Shown here: positions 34,075-42,534 of the stretch, piece by piece
How the letters are laid out: each line of letters begins with the position of its first letter
Numbering within the stretch: the first letter of the stretch is position 1
Source: Muricauda sp. MAR_2010_75
Lineage (GTDB): Bacteria > Bacteroidota > Bacteroidia > Flavobacteriales > Flavobacteriaceae
Direction: 5' to 3'
Assembly: GCF_000745185.1 (NCBI RefSeq)
Contig: NZ_JQNJ01000001.1
Coordinates: 3,578,501 to 3,642,500 of the forward strand
Length of the DNA: 64,000 nucleotides
Made by a program: the position numbers and the translations under genes
The notes under the pieces: model-generated
What the model was told of the DNA's origin: nothing
Seen by the model: the letters and a program-made list of their open reading frames with translations, nothing else
Databases searched by the model: none

Positions 34075-35442
34075 TCAATTGCAATCGACAGGACCACCAT
34101 CAGTTATGGTCCAGCCTTTGTCATTGGTAAGATAGGTAAGCGATAGACCGGTAGCTATGTCATCACAATATTGAAGCCCGGTTGCATCTAAAGTTATACC
34201 TTGTGGAGCATTGGGGCTGGCCCAGCTCTTCAACGTACTGCTATAGTTCTCGGAGCTTAACCCTGAAAAACTCAACATATCTTCCATATTGTCGACATTG
34301 CTGATGTCCCATGCGCCAAGGTCACTATTAAAAGCAACAGCATTGGCGAACATTTCACTCATGTCGGTGACATTGCCGGTGTTCCAATCACTTAGATCTC
34401 TGTTGAAGACATTTGCAAACCGGAACATACCAATCATACCGGTTACACTACTCACATCCCAGCCACTGAGATCCCCGTTAAAGGTTTCGGCATAAGCAAA
34501 CATTCCACTCATGTTGTTGACATTGCTTGTGTTCCAATCACTGAGCCCGGTCCCTTCAAAGGTAACGGCGCCAGCAAACATGCCACCCATATCGGAAACA
34601 TTGCTCACATCCCAGCCGCTGAGGTCGCCGTTAAAGGCAACAGCAGAACTAAACATACCACTCATATTGGTCACTTGGGAGAGATTGGGCGCATCTGTGG
34701 CGTTGTACACCATGTTCTTACAATCGATGAAGGCATTTTTCATGCTGGTCCACGGGTTGGTGCCCCATTGTTCTATGCTTGCCAATTTAAGTGCATCAGC
34801 TTGAGTGACAAGCTCATATTTATCCATTAAAATTGCTGGGAAAGTGCCCTTTATGGCCACGGTATGGGCCCCTGGCTGGGCATATTGGTGCTGGGCAGCG
34901 AAGCTATTGATGGTAAGGTTCTCAACCGTGCCATCTCCCCAGTCTATGGTATAATCGTAGGTAAGGTTTGGATTAACCCCAATTTTAACGGTTTCATTGT
35001 TGGCTGTGGTAACCCATGTTGTGATAAAGGAATCGGGATCCTCGGCCAAGGACTCGATCACATTGGTAACGGTGATGGTAATTTCTGCAAAGACAGGATT
35101 GTTGACATTGTCGGTTACCTCCACGGTAATAGTGTGTTCATCAGTGGTCTCAAAATCCAGGGATTTGCCCGCGGCCAGGCTCAGTTTACCATCTGTGGTG
35201 ATCTCAAACAAGTTGCTGCTATTTGCGGCGATACTAAAAGTGAGCTTGTCATTCTTGTCCGCATCGGTAGCGGTCACCGTTCCAATGGTAGCAGTATCAG
35301 TTAGGTTCTCGGCAGCAGGGAAGGTCTGCGCCTTGATATCGGGGGCGGTGTTCGCCGAAGGACTTGGCCCATCGTCCTTGCTACAGGAAATTACAAGGTA
35401 CAAGGCGAAAAGGGTCAGGAATAGCAATTTTTTTCGTTCCAT
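34075..35442 (-). CDS. BspA-family surface lipoprotein with cadherin-like and DUF285 repeats
   Basis: The 455-residue protein has a lipoprotein signal ending LVISC with the acylated Cys20. Residues ~35-130 form a cadherin-like domain (FEITTDGKLSLAAGKSLDFE, HTITVEVTDN). Residues ~140-215 contain TIDWGDGTVENL, a PKD-like strand. Residues ~225-430 hold about six 24-residue repeats of the type MSGMFxxAxxFNGDLSGWDVSNV, the DUF285/BspA leucine-rich-like module. BspA proteins of Tannerella bind fibronectin and other surfaces. The second residue after Cys is Lys with several Asp (CSKDDGP), which fits Bacteroidota surface-lipoprotein export signals. Transcribed alone. Confidence 0.85.
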   Translation of the reverse strand: MERKKLLFLTLFALYLVISCSKDDGPSPSANTAPDIKAQTFPAAENLTDTATIGTVTATDADKNDKLTFSIAANSSNLFEITTDGKLSLAAGKSLDFETTDEHTITVEVTDNVNNPVFAEITITVTNVIESLAEDPDSFITTWVTTANNETVKIGVNPNLTYDYTIDWGDGTVENLTINSFAAQHQYAQPGAHTVAIKGTFPAILMDKYELVTQADALKLASIEQWGTNPWTSMKNAFIDCKNMVYNATDAPNLSQVTNMSGMFSSAVAFNGDLSGWDVSNVSDMGGMFAGAVTFEGTGLSDWNTSNVNNMSGMFAYAETFNGDLSGWDVSSVTGMIGMFRFANVFNRDLSDWNTGNVTDMSEMFANAVAFNSDLGAWDISNVDNMEDMLSFSGLSSENYSSTLKSWASPNAPQGITLDATGLQYCDDIATGLSLTYLTNDKGWTITDGGPVDCN

Positions 35443-35780
35443 CTTTTAAAATTTAAAGGGTTGAAACCACAATTTCCCAAAACTCCTGCTGACTTTTTGG
35501 GACTATTTGACGAATGCTGTTTTTGGGTTGATGTGAGCCCCTTTTGGCTGATGGACCTTGGACTACTTGAAGTCAGAAGCATGAACTTGATACTTGGACT
35601 TGAGCTTTTTTGACTGCCCACTGCCTACCTGATACGAATCCAAAAATCAACCAGAAGGGTTTGCTCTTGACTCTTGACTCTTGACTCTTGAACTTGACTC
35701 TTGATTATTTGATTGTTGGATTCCTTGGGTAATGCCCACTGCCTACTGATCCACTACCTACCGAGCTGTTATTACTTAAA
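35443..35780. other. Non-coding gap with short tandem and dispersed direct repeats
   Basis: About 340 bases with no convincing gene. It contains a 7-base tandem repeat (35664-35704) and two copies of TGCCCACTGCCTAC (35615-35628 and 35733-35746). The rest is simple-sequence-like TTGACTT variants. No promoter motif was recognised. Confidence 0.7.
35664..35704. repeat. Heptanucleotide tandem repeat (CTCTTGA)
   Basis: Four perfect head-to-tail copies of CTCTTGA at 35664-35691, then ACTTGA and a fifth copy at 35698-35704. It lies in non-coding sequence upstream of the BspA-like gene and downstream of the alpha/beta hydrolase gene. Confidence 0.9.
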
Positions 35781-36440
35781 TCAAAGATGTTCCACCAACC
35801 ATTTTCGGAAGGAGTAAAAGTTTTGTTGTGAAACGCCATGTCCAATAGGGAATTCCTCATAGATGAAGTCAATATTCAACTTTTTTAAGAAATCTGGGGT
35901 TTTCTGGGCCCATTCTACTGGAATTACTTGGTCCACCTGACCGTGGGAAGCATAAATATGGAGGTTGCTATGGTCTTTTTCAGCATAATCTTCGCGCAAA
36001 ATACTTTTGTTGATGTAACCGCTCAACGCTACTACATTTTTCACCTTCTCTGGAAAGGAAAGGGCAACGGCATAACTCAAAATGGTGCCTTGGCTAAAGC
36101 CCAGAAGGGTAATATTTTCTTCATCCAAATCAAAAGCCGCAATAGACTCGTCCATAAAGGCCACAATTTTATCCCTAGATGTTTTGGCTTGCTCATCATC
36201 ACTCCATTTACCGTATTCCGCATCAAAATTAATGGCATACCAAGCATGGCCAAAAGGGTCCAAATCATAAGGAGCCCTAACCGAAATCACCTCCAATTCC
36301 TCCGGAAGTTCCGATGCAAAGGAAAAAAGGTCCTCTTCATTGCTTCCATAACCATGGAACATGAATAGACCGGGTTTCTTTCCTGATTTTAATGATGAGG
36401 GACGTATTAGGTACTCCAAAGACAATGAGGTTGGGGACAT
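35781..36440 (-). CDS. Alpha/beta hydrolase, carboxylesterase/phospholipase family
   Basis: The 219-residue protein is of the small carboxylesterase type. The nucleophile elbow GFSQG puts the serine at 116, Asp170 lies in SHGQVDQVIP, and His201 in PIGHGVS completes the triad. The N-terminal oxyanion region FMFHGYGSNEED is typical. There is no signal peptide, so it is cytosolic. It is the last gene of the operon with the BatA-like, dihydroorotase-like and small membrane protein genes, nine bases after the previous stop. Substrate unknown. Confidence 0.88.
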   Translation of the reverse strand: MSPTSLSLEYLIRPSSLKSGKKPGLFMFHGYGSNEEDLFSFASELPEELEVISVRAPYDLDPFGHAWYAINFDAEYGKWSDDEQAKTSRDKIVAFMDESIAAFDLDEENITLLGFSQGTILSYAVALSFPEKVKNVVALSGYINKSILREDYAEKDHSNLHIYASHGQVDQVIPVEWAQKTPDFLKKLNIDFIYEEFPIGHGVSQQNFYSFRKWLVEHL

Positions 36441-36449
36441 TTTAGAATT

Positions 36450-36773
36450 TTATGAAATAAAGGTAAACCATTTTTGAAAATAGGTGCCCAGAACAGGCAG
36501 GGGCTTGTTTTTTTCATTCAGAGCTTGGATGAATCCGTAGCCCCATAGTACCAAATAAAAAAGGTATAGGGGGATGGATAGATAAACAATTCCAGAAAAT
36601 GTTAGCGCCACGGCCAAAGCATGGAACAGTAAATGAATTCCAAAAGCCTGCCGAATATGAAACCGGGCAAAGGCATTTTTGGGTTCCATATTCATGGTAA
36701 TGGCAATTAAACACCCTACGATGGTGATGTAGGCCACAATGGCCGTTGTTCTTCCCGGATTAGGTTTGCTCAC
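36450..36773 (-). CDS. Small membrane protein, DUF4870/Tic20-like
   Basis: The 107-residue protein has three or four hydrophobic helices (RTTAIVAYITIVGCLIAI, FHIRQAFGIHLLFHALAVAL, YLSIPLYLFYLVLWGYGFIQ). The FARFHIRQAFGIHLL segment is the hallmark of the DUF4870/Tic20-like family. Function unknown in bacteria. Nine bases before the hydrolase gene and four bases after the dihydroorotase-like gene. Confidence 0.75.
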   Translation of the reverse strand: MSKPNPGRTTAIVAYITIVGCLIAITMNMEPKNAFARFHIRQAFGIHLLFHALAVALTFSGIVYLSIPLYLFYLVLWGYGFIQALNEKNKPLPVLGTYFQKWFTFIS

Positions 36774-36777
36774 AATA

Positions 36778-38031
36778 TTAAATTGAAGTTTTATCGTTAT
36801 TGATCACACCGTAAACTTTGCCCTTAAGCTTTGCTCCCACAAACATACTGTTTTTGGAAGTGGACAAAATGTTTTCCAAGGCAAAGGTACTTTCTTTATC
36901 TGGATGAAACAGGGTTAGGCAAGCCTTCTCGCCTTCCTTTAAAATAGGGGCATCAAGATTAAAACGTTCCCTGCCTTTGGTCAAAAGTGATATGGTTTCT
37001 TCTAGGCCAAAGATATTGTTAAGGCTTCCAAATGCGGTTTCCAGACCAAGGGTGCCATCAATGGCGTTGTCAAATTCCACACGTTTTCCTTCCACATCAA
37101 TAGGAATGTGATCACTGGTCACAAAATCTATGGTACCGTCTTTTAAACCTTTTAGCAACGATTTGACATCTTGTTTGGTTCGTAGGGGAGGAGACACTTT
37201 GAAATTTGTACCAAAATCTTCCAACGAATCATCGGTAAACACCAAATTATGGATAGCCACGCTGCAACTTACATCCAAGCCTTTTTTCTTGGCATTGGCA
37301 ATCAGTTTTACGGATTCTGCGGTTGAAATGGTGGGAATATGCAATTTGCCACCGGTGTATTCTAAGATAAATAAATCCCTGGCAATCTGGAGTTCTTCGG
37401 CCAAGGCAGGTATTCCTTTCAATCCCAATCGGGTTGAGACTTCTCCTTCGTGCACAATACCCTTTCCTTTTATGTGGACATCTTGGGGATGGGAAAAAAC
37501 CAGTCCCTCAAAATTTTGGGCATACAATAAGGCGATTTTTAGAAGGTTGGGATTGGTGATCTGTTGTTTAAAATCGTAAAAGGCCACCGCTCCGGCATTT
37601 TTCATATCGTACAACTCAGCAAGGTCAACACCCTCTGCGTTTTTGGTCAAGGTTCCGAGCGGATGTAAATTGGTTGGTTTCCCAAGGCTGCGTTCCTTTA
37701 AAAATACCACGTCAGAACTGGTGTCGGGTACGGGATAGGTGTTGGGATAGAGCACAATATCCGTAAATCCGCTTTTGCCGGCTACGTTCAGACCGTTGGC
37801 AATGGTCTCACGCTCTTCATGACCGGGCTCTCCAAAGCTCACACCGCTATCAAACCAACCCAATGAAACATGAAGGTTTTCAAGATTGACTACTTTTATG
37901 CTTGCAGGCGTTTCAATAGAGGCGGCAATCTTTTCAATAATCCCCTTTTTAATAAGGATGTCCCGCTTTTTCAAGTGTAGTTCCTTATTTTCTGGGCACA
38001 CGATTTTTGCAGACTTCAGCAGAATGTTCAT
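36778..38031 (-). CDS. Dihydroorotase-like amidohydrolase with degenerate metal site
   Basis: From the ATG at 38031 the product has 417 residues with the dihydroorotase fold (MNILLKSAKIVCPENKELHL, then DSGVSFGEPGHEERETI). In active dihydroorotases the first motif is DxHVHLRxPG. Here it reads D61-S-G-V-S-F-G-E-P-G70, so both zinc-binding histidines and the substrate-binding arginine are replaced (Gly63, Ser65, Gly67). The later Asp307 in TSDHIPID and histidines 181 and 231 remain. The protein is probably not a working dihydroorotase by itself. It may be a non-catalytic partner as seen with PyrC-like subunits of aspartate transcarbamoylase, or have a new role. It overlaps the BatA-like gene by four bases. 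Confidence 0.8.
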   Translation of the reverse strand: MNILLKSAKIVCPENKELHLKKRDILIKKGIIEKIAASIETPASIKVVNLENLHVSLGWFDSGVSFGEPGHEERETIANGLNVAGKSGFTDIVLYPNTYPVPDTSSDVVFLKERSLGKPTNLHPLGTLTKNAEGVDLAELYDMKNAGAVAFYDFKQQITNPNLLKIALLYAQNFEGLVFSHPQDVHIKGKGIVHEGEVSTRLGLKGIPALAEELQIARDLFILEYTGGKLHIPTISTAESVKLIANAKKKGLDVSCSVAIHNLVFTDDSLEDFGTNFKVSPPLRTKQDVKSLLKGLKDGTIDFVTSDHIPIDVEGKRVEFDNAIDGTLGLETAFGSLNNIFGLEETISLLTKGRERFNLDAPILKEGEKACLTLFHPDKESTFALENILSTSKNSMFVGAKLKGKVYGVINNDKTSI

Positions 38032-39950
38032 GTAATGAATTTTTGGATGAGTACCTCGGTCAACGCCAAAAGCAACGCTAAAATAACAAACCATTTCCAA
38101 TATGCGGTAATATTACTTTCGGCTTCCAAGTATTCAAAAAGTGACCCAATGCTATCTTGGGTGCGGGCATTTGGCAGACTTTCAACCTCCAGATAGTTGA
38201 GTTTGCTTTCAGCTCTGGGATAGTTAAAACTGATGTTCTGCAAAGCCCGTCCCTGCTGATTGATAGTGTAAATTCCATCTAATGCGGGATTTTGATCAAA
38301 GGTCAATCGCACACGATTTGGAAAGGTTTGCTGCAATGGGATAAAGTCGTAATCTTCTCTCGATACATTTAAAATATCATCGCTGCCCAAGTTTGTTGAA
38401 ATATCTATTGTAGTGATTTCACCAAGTGTATGGTAAATTTCCGGTAACTGAAGGCTTGATGTGGCCATATTATAAAATGTGGGCACAATCAGGGGGGAAT
38501 TTTTAAAGTTGGAGTTGCTTGTTTCCAAAGAGGCCGTAAACACGTAAAAGCCATCATTTCCCAATAGAAAAGCATCATTGTTCTCCAGAGCAAGAATTTT
38601 GGACATTCTTGATCGTATCCTGAAATATTCTTTTACGGTAGGGTATTGAAAATTGGTGACTTCTTTTTCAAATACGTTTGTGTACAACGGATGATCAAAA
38701 GAAATGGAGGTTACTTTGGTACTGTTCGCCACTTTTTCTGTCATTTGAATGGCCGAAAAGCTGGATAAAAATGAATTATAGGAAGTTATATCGCTTTCGT
38801 TTGAGGGAACCACTATGAGCGTCCCACCATTTTCCTTAAACGTAAGAAGGACTTTTTGCAAACTATTGGGTATGGATTGAAGGTTGTCAAGAACCACCAC
38901 ATTTTGCTCATCCAGCGCACTATAATCCAATTGGTTCAACTGGGATTTCTGGAATGAGAACTCATTTTCAGGATACAGTCTTTCCAAATAATCATTTTCT
39001 GAAGCACTGATGGCCAATATTTTTATTTTTTCCCTTTCATTGATACTGAAATAGAATCGGTTGTCATACCCCAATCCATTTTCTGTAAGGCTGAGTTTTC
39101 CGTTGATTTTTGTATTTCCCGGAATGGAAAAGACCACCTCAGCTGTACCATTGGCATTGAATTTAGCTGCGGATTTCGCAATAAGCGTATCGTTATTGAA
39201 CAAGGAAATGGGTAAATTCTGCTCTTCTGAACCTCCAGAAAGCAATGCCGTAAGCTTAGGTTGTTCTGACAATTCATCATCAAGATAAATGGAATCAATG
39301 GCCACGTTCTGTGTCTCCCTAGGCCGAATAGGAACCAGATACATGGATATTAGAGAATCTGTTACAGGATTGTTTGCTGCAATCCGTTGTTGGAAATCGG
39401 AAATCAAAATTAAATTCTTGACACTGCCATTTGATTTTGAAAATAAGGTGGCCGCCTTCAGTTTGATTTCCTCAAGATTCAATTGCTTGTGGGAATACGG
39501 AAATGACAACAACACATTTTGAATGTTCTTTACAGTTACACCGTTGTATGTATTCTCATTAGTGAACAGACTAAAAACCGTTTCGTCCCCAATATTTCGG
39601 ATAAGGTCTTGAACTGCTTTTTCCATGAGGGAAAGTCCATTGATCTTGGCCTGCATGCTGAAGGAATTGTCTAAATAGACCACGGTCTCTTTTTCTTTCA
39701 GTGCCGTTTCAGTGGATGAAAAAGGTTGGGCAAAGGCAACAATAATGGCAGCCAACAAGCATAAGCGCGTCAAGAGCAGCAACCATTTTTTTAAGCTATT
39801 GCTTTTTCGGGATTCTGACACTACCTTTTGTAGCATGGCTACATTGGTGAAAGGGGTCTTTTTATACCGCCGTAATTGAAAAAGGTGAATGATAACAGGA
39901 ATGACAAGTAGTGCGAGGGCCCAAAGAATTTCCGGATGTTTAAACTGCAT
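38028..39950 (-). CDS. BatA-domain membrane protein with von Willebrand A-like region
   Basis: The 640-residue protein starts MQFKHPEILWALALLVIPVIIHLFQLRRYKK, the N-terminal double-helix BatA domain; a second helix follows at ~58-76. Residues ~90-230 form a von Willebrand A-like domain with a partial metal site, LDNSFSM (DxSxS). A long periplasmic region and a C-terminal helix (WKWFVILALLLALTEVLIQ) complete it. Bat proteins were linked to aerotolerance in Bacteroides, but their biochemistry is unclear. Translation probably starts at the ATG at 39950 (a TTG lies at 39956). It is the first gene of a four-gene operon ending with the hydrolase. Confidence 0.85.
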   Translation of the reverse strand: MQFKHPEILWALALLVIPVIIHLFQLRRYKKTPFTNVAMLQKVVSESRKSNSLKKWLLLLTRLCLLAAIIVAFAQPFSSTETALKEKETVVYLDNSFSMQAKINGLSLMEKAVQDLIRNIGDETVFSLFTNENTYNGVTVKNIQNVLLSFPYSHKQLNLEEIKLKAATLFSKSNGSVKNLILISDFQQRIAANNPVTDSLISMYLVPIRPRETQNVAIDSIYLDDELSEQPKLTALLSGGSEEQNLPISLFNNDTLIAKSAAKFNANGTAEVVFSIPGNTKINGKLSLTENGLGYDNRFYFSINEREKIKILAISASENDYLERLYPENEFSFQKSQLNQLDYSALDEQNVVVLDNLQSIPNSLQKVLLTFKENGGTLIVVPSNESDITSYNSFLSSFSAIQMTEKVANSTKVTSISFDHPLYTNVFEKEVTNFQYPTVKEYFRIRSRMSKILALENNDAFLLGNDGFYVFTASLETSNSNFKNSPLIVPTFYNMATSSLQLPEIYHTLGEITTIDISTNLGSDDILNVSREDYDFIPLQQTFPNRVRLTFDQNPALDGIYTINQQGRALQNISFNYPRAESKLNYLEVESLPNARTQDSIGSLFEYLEAESNITAYWKWFVILALLLALTEVLIQKFIT

Positions 39951-40059
39951 TCCCAACTTTGATTGAACAAATATAGGGATTAAAATAGTGTAGGTGTATA
40001 AATTTCATTGTTAAGGGAGTTGTAAATGTGATATATGGTTGATGGGCAGAAAGGTGAAG

Positions 40060-40080
40060 GGTGGAAGGTGGAAGGTGGAA
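40060..40080. repeat. Heptanucleotide tandem repeat (GGTGGAA)
   Basis: Three perfect copies of GGTGGAA, preceded by a partial copy at 40051-40058 and followed by GGG. The repeat lies between the glycosyltransferase stop (40094) and the BatA-like gene start. Unit length is the same as at 35664-35704 but the sequence is different. Confidence 0.85.
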
Positions 40081-40093
40081 GGGTCAAAGGTTT

Positions 40094-41101
40094 TTAGCAG
40101 AAGAAGAAATAATCGAGCATGGGCTGTTGGCCAAGCCCTGATAAAAAGCCCTTAATTTCTTGTTGGGCGTCTTCATTGGCCACGGTAACAATACTTTGTG
40201 GATTGTCCAAATTCTTTAATGCCTCAAAATGAACCAATTCTTTTTCATAAATATTCTTTCCAATTTTTTTGGGATTGTCACACAACCATGTAAAATCGGT
40301 TTGTTGTTCTAAAAGACCTTGGGCAATGGTTTTTCCTTTGGAACCTGCGCCCCAAATCACCAAAGGACGATTTTTGTCATAATCCAGTTTTAGAAAATAG
40401 TGGAGTTTAATATCCAAAAAATAATTCTGCGCATAATGTTCATGGGTACGGGAAGTTCTGGTGTCGTAATCGCGCCAAAGGTGCAAGACCTCATTGCATG
40501 GAATAATTTTCAATCCCTTTTCATAAAATCGGAAAGTGAGGTCGTAATCCTCTGGATATCGATTGGGTCTAAAGGCACCACAAGCTTCAAAGTCCTCACG
40601 GTACACCATCCAACAGGGCGAGGGAATAACACATTCCTTATAAATTTCACTATAATTTGCCCCTTTAGAGGTAAGCTTGTTCAGCCAAGCTTCATAGCGT
40701 TCGTAACCGTTGCTGATACCCCGGTCTGAGAAATACTTCACCTGACCCACGGCCGCATGGCTTTTTCCTGATTTTAAAAGTGACTTCACCATGGTTTCCA
40801 ACCGATAAGGTTTCATAATGTCGTCCGAATCCATTCGGGTGATAAAATCCCCAGAGCTGTGTTTGTATGCGGTCCTCAGTGCAGGAATGATTCCTTTGCC
40901 TGAATTGTTGAAGACTTTTATCCTATGGTCCTTATCAGCATACGAGCCCAAAAGCTCAAAACCATAATCACTGGAATGGTCATTTACAGCAAGGATTTCC
41001 CAATTCTTGTAGGTTTGATTCAAAATGGAGTCCAGACATTCAGGAAGAAAATGTACGGTATCCTTAAAGGGAATACAAATACTTACCTTGGGATTTTGCA
41101 T
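40094..41101 (-). CDS. GT2 glycosyltransferase fused to a C-terminal nucleotide-binding domain
   Basis: The 335-residue protein starts MQNPKVSICIPFKDTVHFLPECLDSIL and has the GT-A catalytic motif RMDSDD at 89-94, followed by the GGAFRP-like acceptor region (ACGAFRPNRYPEDYDL). After residue 245 a second part begins: VIWGAGSKGKTIAQGLLEQ is a Rossmann glycine loop (251-256), of the type seen in PglD N-terminal domains and related sugar enzymes. The combination suggests a transferase that acts on or senses a nucleotide-linked metabolite. No other sugar gene is adjacent, so its glycan is unknown. Cytosolic or peripheral membrane. Confidence 0.85.
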   Translation of the reverse strand: MQNPKVSICIPFKDTVHFLPECLDSILNQTYKNWEILAVNDHSSDYGFELLGSYADKDHRIKVFNNSGKGIIPALRTAYKHSSGDFITRMDSDDIMKPYRLETMVKSLLKSGKSHAAVGQVKYFSDRGISNGYERYEAWLNKLTSKGANYSEIYKECVIPSPCWMVYREDFEACGAFRPNRYPEDYDLTFRFYEKGLKIIPCNEVLHLWRDYDTRTSRTHEHYAQNYFLDIKLHYFLKLDYDKNRPLVIWGAGSKGKTIAQGLLEQQTDFTWLCDNPKKIGKNIYEKELVHFEALKNLDNPQSIVTVANEDAQQEIKGFLSGLGQQPMLDYFFFC

Positions 41102-41139
41102 ACTACAAAGAAACTAAATCCGAAGGCAAATACGTGATT

Positions 41140-41592
41140 TCAGTCAAAAGGCAATAAATCTGGTTCAATATAATCTGTCTTGGCCCCGTCACTGGAAAAA
41201 ATATTAAACCCATAATGTTGGTCCAACAATTCTTTAAAGGCAACTTTTAATCTAGGAAACTCCTCAATGAAATCGGCAAAGCTTCTAGATTCTGATTTCT
41301 TTATAAAATGATGAACCACTTTAACGGCCGCTACGGTTATAGTGGTGTGAAATTTATCCCCTTTGCCGTGGATAAAATCAAAATGTTTGATGCCTGAGCA
41401 CGATTTTTCAATAGCTCTTTGTTCCCCATGATTTTGGATATAGATCCATGCCAATCGTAAATGGGCCTCATGATTAAATAGCCTTGGATTTAGACTACCA
41501 TTCTCAAAGGATTCTACAAATTCTGAATCGCTTAATTGTGAATGATGGGTATAGTTTTTGCCGTACCACAGATTTGGATTTGCACAAGTCAT
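41140..41592 (-). CDS. Conserved small cytosolic protein of unknown function
   Basis: The 150-residue protein begins MTCANPNLWYGKNYTHHSQL and contains FNHEAHLRLAWIYIQNHGE and KFHTTITVAAVKVVHHFIKK. Several histidines (around 60, 80 and 105) could form a metal site, but I know no such family. It follows the M43 protease gene by 15 bases on the same strand, so it is probably co-transcribed with it. No signal peptide, no membrane helix. Confidence 0.6.
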   Translation of the reverse strand: MTCANPNLWYGKNYTHHSQLSDSEFVESFENGSLNPRLFNHEAHLRLAWIYIQNHGEQRAIEKSCSGIKHFDFIHGKGDKFHTTITVAAVKVVHHFIKKSESRSFADFIEEFPRLKVAFKELLDQHYGFNIFSSDGAKTDYIEPDLLPFD

Positions 41593-41607
41593 GATATTTA
41601 GTTTTAG

Positions 41608-42534
41608 TTAAAGTGCGGGGCTTGTCAACAGGGCGTTTCTCCCTGGGTGATGCTTGAGCACGTAATGCATCCGTTGAATTTGATCATTGGTAAAAATGTT
41701 CATTACTTCGTCATGTGAGTAGTTCATATAGTTTCCGATCATGACCTCTTCGCCGGCACAGCCAACAAAAGGAACATTTCCATACACATGCTCATCCACC
41801 GGTGGGGTATCATCGCAATAATCATTGGTTTCGCAATCCCCACTGCCCCAAGTGTGCAATAATCCCAAGAAATGCCCCATTTCATGGGTAAGGGTGCGTC
41901 CAAAACGCGCATGACAGTCAATGTTGGATTCTCCAAAGTGTATCCAATTTATCATAATTCCGTCGGCATCATTGGGTCCGGGAATAGATAGATGTTCCGT
42001 ACCGGGCAAGTCTGTCTTTGGACCAGTTGCGTTACCCAAAGCCAAACACATGCTGGACTCAGGCAATGGGGTGGTCCAAATATTAATGTATGCTTCTGGA
42101 TTCCAATAGGCATATTGCGCATAATGATTTTGGTTGTACCCCAAATCAGGAACATTCTCTTGCGATGCATCTATGCGATTTATCCCATTGGTTTGTTCTC
42201 CATCCGGGGTCTTTTTTGCCAATACAAATTCAATTTGGGCATCCCCACCATCGGGGTGGTCATTAAATCCTCTGGTCCCCAGTTTTCTTCTATAATCTTC
42301 ATTAAGGATTTCAATCTGCCTCAATATTTGTTGTTCTGAAAGGTTTGGGCCTTCCCCAAGGCCTTCCCCATTGTGGACTACATGGACCACAACGGGAAGA
42401 TAAACCACTCCATCACCAGGTTCTGGGATAGGGGAAGGGCCACTACCGTCATCATTTTTACCGCATGATGTCAACAACATATTGAACATCAGCAACAATA
42501 TGGTTGTAAAGTTTACGCTTTTTCCAAGCTTCAT
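41608..42534 (-). CDS. Zinc metalloprotease of the pappalysin (M43) family, lipoprotein
   Basis: The 308-residue protein has a lipoprotein signal (FTTILLLMFNMLLTSCGKNDD) with acylated Cys24. The catalytic motif HEMGHFLGLLH (HExxHxxGxxH) followed by TWG is complete. The met-turn region is near NYMNYSHDEVMNIFT. It lacks the T9SS C-terminal domain common in Bacteroidota M43 enzymes and instead relies on lipid anchoring. The propeptide-like N-terminal part contains VVYLPVVVHVVHNGEG. It shares one base with the stop codon of the upstream sterol desaturase-family gene. Confidence 0.88.
   Translation of the reverse strand: MKLGKSVNFTTILLLMFNMLLTSCGKNDDGSGPSPIPEPGDGVVYLPVVVHVVHNGEGLGEGPNLSEQQILRQIEILNEDYRRKLGTRGFNDHPDGGDAQIEFVLAKKTPDGEQTNGINRIDASQENVPDLGYNQNHYAQYAYWNPEAYINIWTTPLPESSMCLALGNATGPKTDLPGTEHLSIPGPNDADGIMINWIHFGESNIDCHARFGRTLTHEMGHFLGLLHTWGSGDCETNDYCDDTPPVDEHVYGNVPFVGCAGEEVMIGNYMNYSHDEVMNIFTNDQIQRMHYVLKHHPGRNALLTSPAL

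Noticed and set aside
34864..35449. Two overlapping plus-strand ORFs of 146 and 150 residues opposite the BspA-like gene
   Set aside because: They are mirror frames of the lipoprotein gene on the minus strand, which has a lipobox, cadherin-like domain and 24-residue repeats. Low-complexity residues in the shadow frames follow from those repeats.
35415..35621. A 68-residue minus-strand ORF in the repeat-rich gap
   Set aside because: It partly overlaps the start of the BspA-like gene, is Ser/Lys-rich and made from simple repeats; no conserved feature supports coding.
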